Source: Mucilaginibacter gotjawali (lineage in GTDB: Bacteria > Bacteroidota > Bacteroidia > Sphingobacteriales > Sphingobacteriaceae). Taken from it: a stretch of DNA of 64,000 nucleotides. Numbering within the stretch: the stretch's first letter is position 1; the number at the start of each line of letters is the position of its first letter. The notes beneath the pieces were generated by a model that had not been told where the DNA came from, ran no database searches, and was given only the letters and a program-made list of their open reading frames with translations. The position numbers and the translations under genes were made by a program. This document shows, one piece after another, positions 63,411 through 64,000 of this stretch. The stretch spans positions 3,906,001-3,970,000 of the forward strand of contig NZ_AP017313.1 in NCBI RefSeq assembly GCF_002355435.1, in the 5' to 3' direction.

Positions 63411-64000
63411 AATATTTTCTAATTAATTTTATTGTTAAAAATATCGTGCAACATACTAGCAGGCCTTCTATTAGGTAAAATACCCCGCTAACTTTATTTT
63501 TTGATGTATAGGTAATATAAATTAAAAATAGAGTATCAGAAACAATAAGTAAAATCCAAATTATAACACTTTTTACCAATTCTTTTTTTATTTCCCTATC
63601 GGACATAAATCTATATTTCGAACTAAAAAAGATGCTGAAAAATCCGACAGTGTTTGAAGTGGTCTCGCCAACGTTCAAGGTGTCGGAAAAGGAATCTACT
63701 CCTGCGTCCCGCAGCTCTGCCACACGTTCTACAGATTCAATATTTCGGCCGGAAATAATTTCACTTTTAAAGCGGTAATATGCATTCTTGTATATTTTTT
63801 CAATGTCAGCGTGGGAGTTTAATATTTCGAAAAGATCTTGCCTAATTATATCTTGTGAACTATTTTTTGAAAGCGTGTCTTCAAGTTTTGACATTGCGAC
63901 GTCGTCGTCAGTATTCAACTCAATATAGGCTTCCATCAATTTACTTATAAATTGCTCATAATGCGTCAACAACTTTTTTTCGAACTGTTTATCAGCACTG
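63403..64000 (-). CDS. hypothetical membrane protein, 5' end outside the window
   Basis: The frame is open to the window edge (translated edge ADKQFEKKLLTHYEQF), so the gene is probably cut off here; a start at the TTG 63972 would give 189 aa but is not needed. The visible part is an alpha-helical cytoplasmic region (about 130 residues) followed by two membrane helices (SVIIWILLIVSDTLFLIYITY and VFYLIEGLLVCCTIFLTIKLI) and a short basic end. It is coupled to the 112-aa gene downstream. Family not recognised. Confidence 0.6.
   Translation of the reverse strand, partial: SADKQFEKKLLTHYEQFISKLMEAYIELNTDDDVAMSKLEDTLSKNSSQDIIRQDLFEILNSHADIEKIYKNAYYRFKSEIISGRNIESVERVAELRDAGVDSFSDTLNVGETTSNTVGFFSIFFSSKYRFMSDREIKKELVKSVIIWILLIVSDTLFLIYITYTSKNKVSGVFYLIEGLLVCCTIFLTIKLIRKYYV

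Overview
The window looks like chromosomal DNA of a Sphingobacteriaceae-type Bacteroidota, most like Mucilaginibacter or Pedobacter. This is inferred from the style of the proteins (DapD, WcaF/WcaI-type enzymes, pRiA4b ORF-3-like protein, Gly-Tyr tailed Wzc), AT-rich intergenic DNA, a few TAnnTTTG-type -7 elements, weak ribosome binding sites and dispersed hairpin repeats. No rRNA, tRNA, CRISPR array or insertion sequence was recognised.

Region 1 (1-7.5 kb) is housekeeping. It holds an S4-domain Hsp15-like protein, dapD, a GT9 heptosyltransferase-like protein, three tRNA maturation genes (tsaC, cca, miaA), a pRiA4b ORF-3-like acidic protein, a nitrilase-family amidase and a short relic of an amino-acid permease. 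Four consecutive gaps here carry hairpins built of 7-nt tandem units. Their word differs from gap to gap except that two share one, and several run into the start codon of the next gene.

Region 2 (7.6-58 kb) is a very large surface-polysaccharide locus, nearly all on the minus strand. It has dTDP-rhamnose genes (rfbA, rfbD, rfbC, rfbB), GDP-fucose genes (two gmd, one fcl), a UDP-hexosaminuronate-type dehydrogenase and many glycosyltransferases (GT2, GT4-like, GT8, WcaI). It also has hexapeptide and acyltransferase-3 acetyltransferases, two Wzx flippases, two Wzy-like polymerases and two Wza/Wzc export pairs. A PAPS module (cysQ, cysC, cysD, cysN) and three sulfotransferases suggest that the product is a sulfated, fucose- and rhamnose-containing exopolysaccharide. 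Three plus-strand genes interrupt the locus: a secreted beta-helix protein, a CPA2 antiporter and a lipoprotein with a glycosidase-like barrel. Two genes, the first wzc and one glycosyltransferase, are broken by single-base frameshifts in A-runs. No polyprenyl-phosphate priming transferase lies in the window.

Region 3 (58-64 kb) is accessory. Hairpin-rich repeats precede a GC-rich RepA/RecA-like ATPase whose C-terminal quarter is encoded by tandem repeats. Then come a large PIN-like nuclease, an AbiGi-family protein bracketed by two copies of a double-hairpin repeat, and a two-gene operon (soluble plus membrane protein) that runs off the window end. This has the look of a defence or gene-turnover hotspot; that reading is inference.
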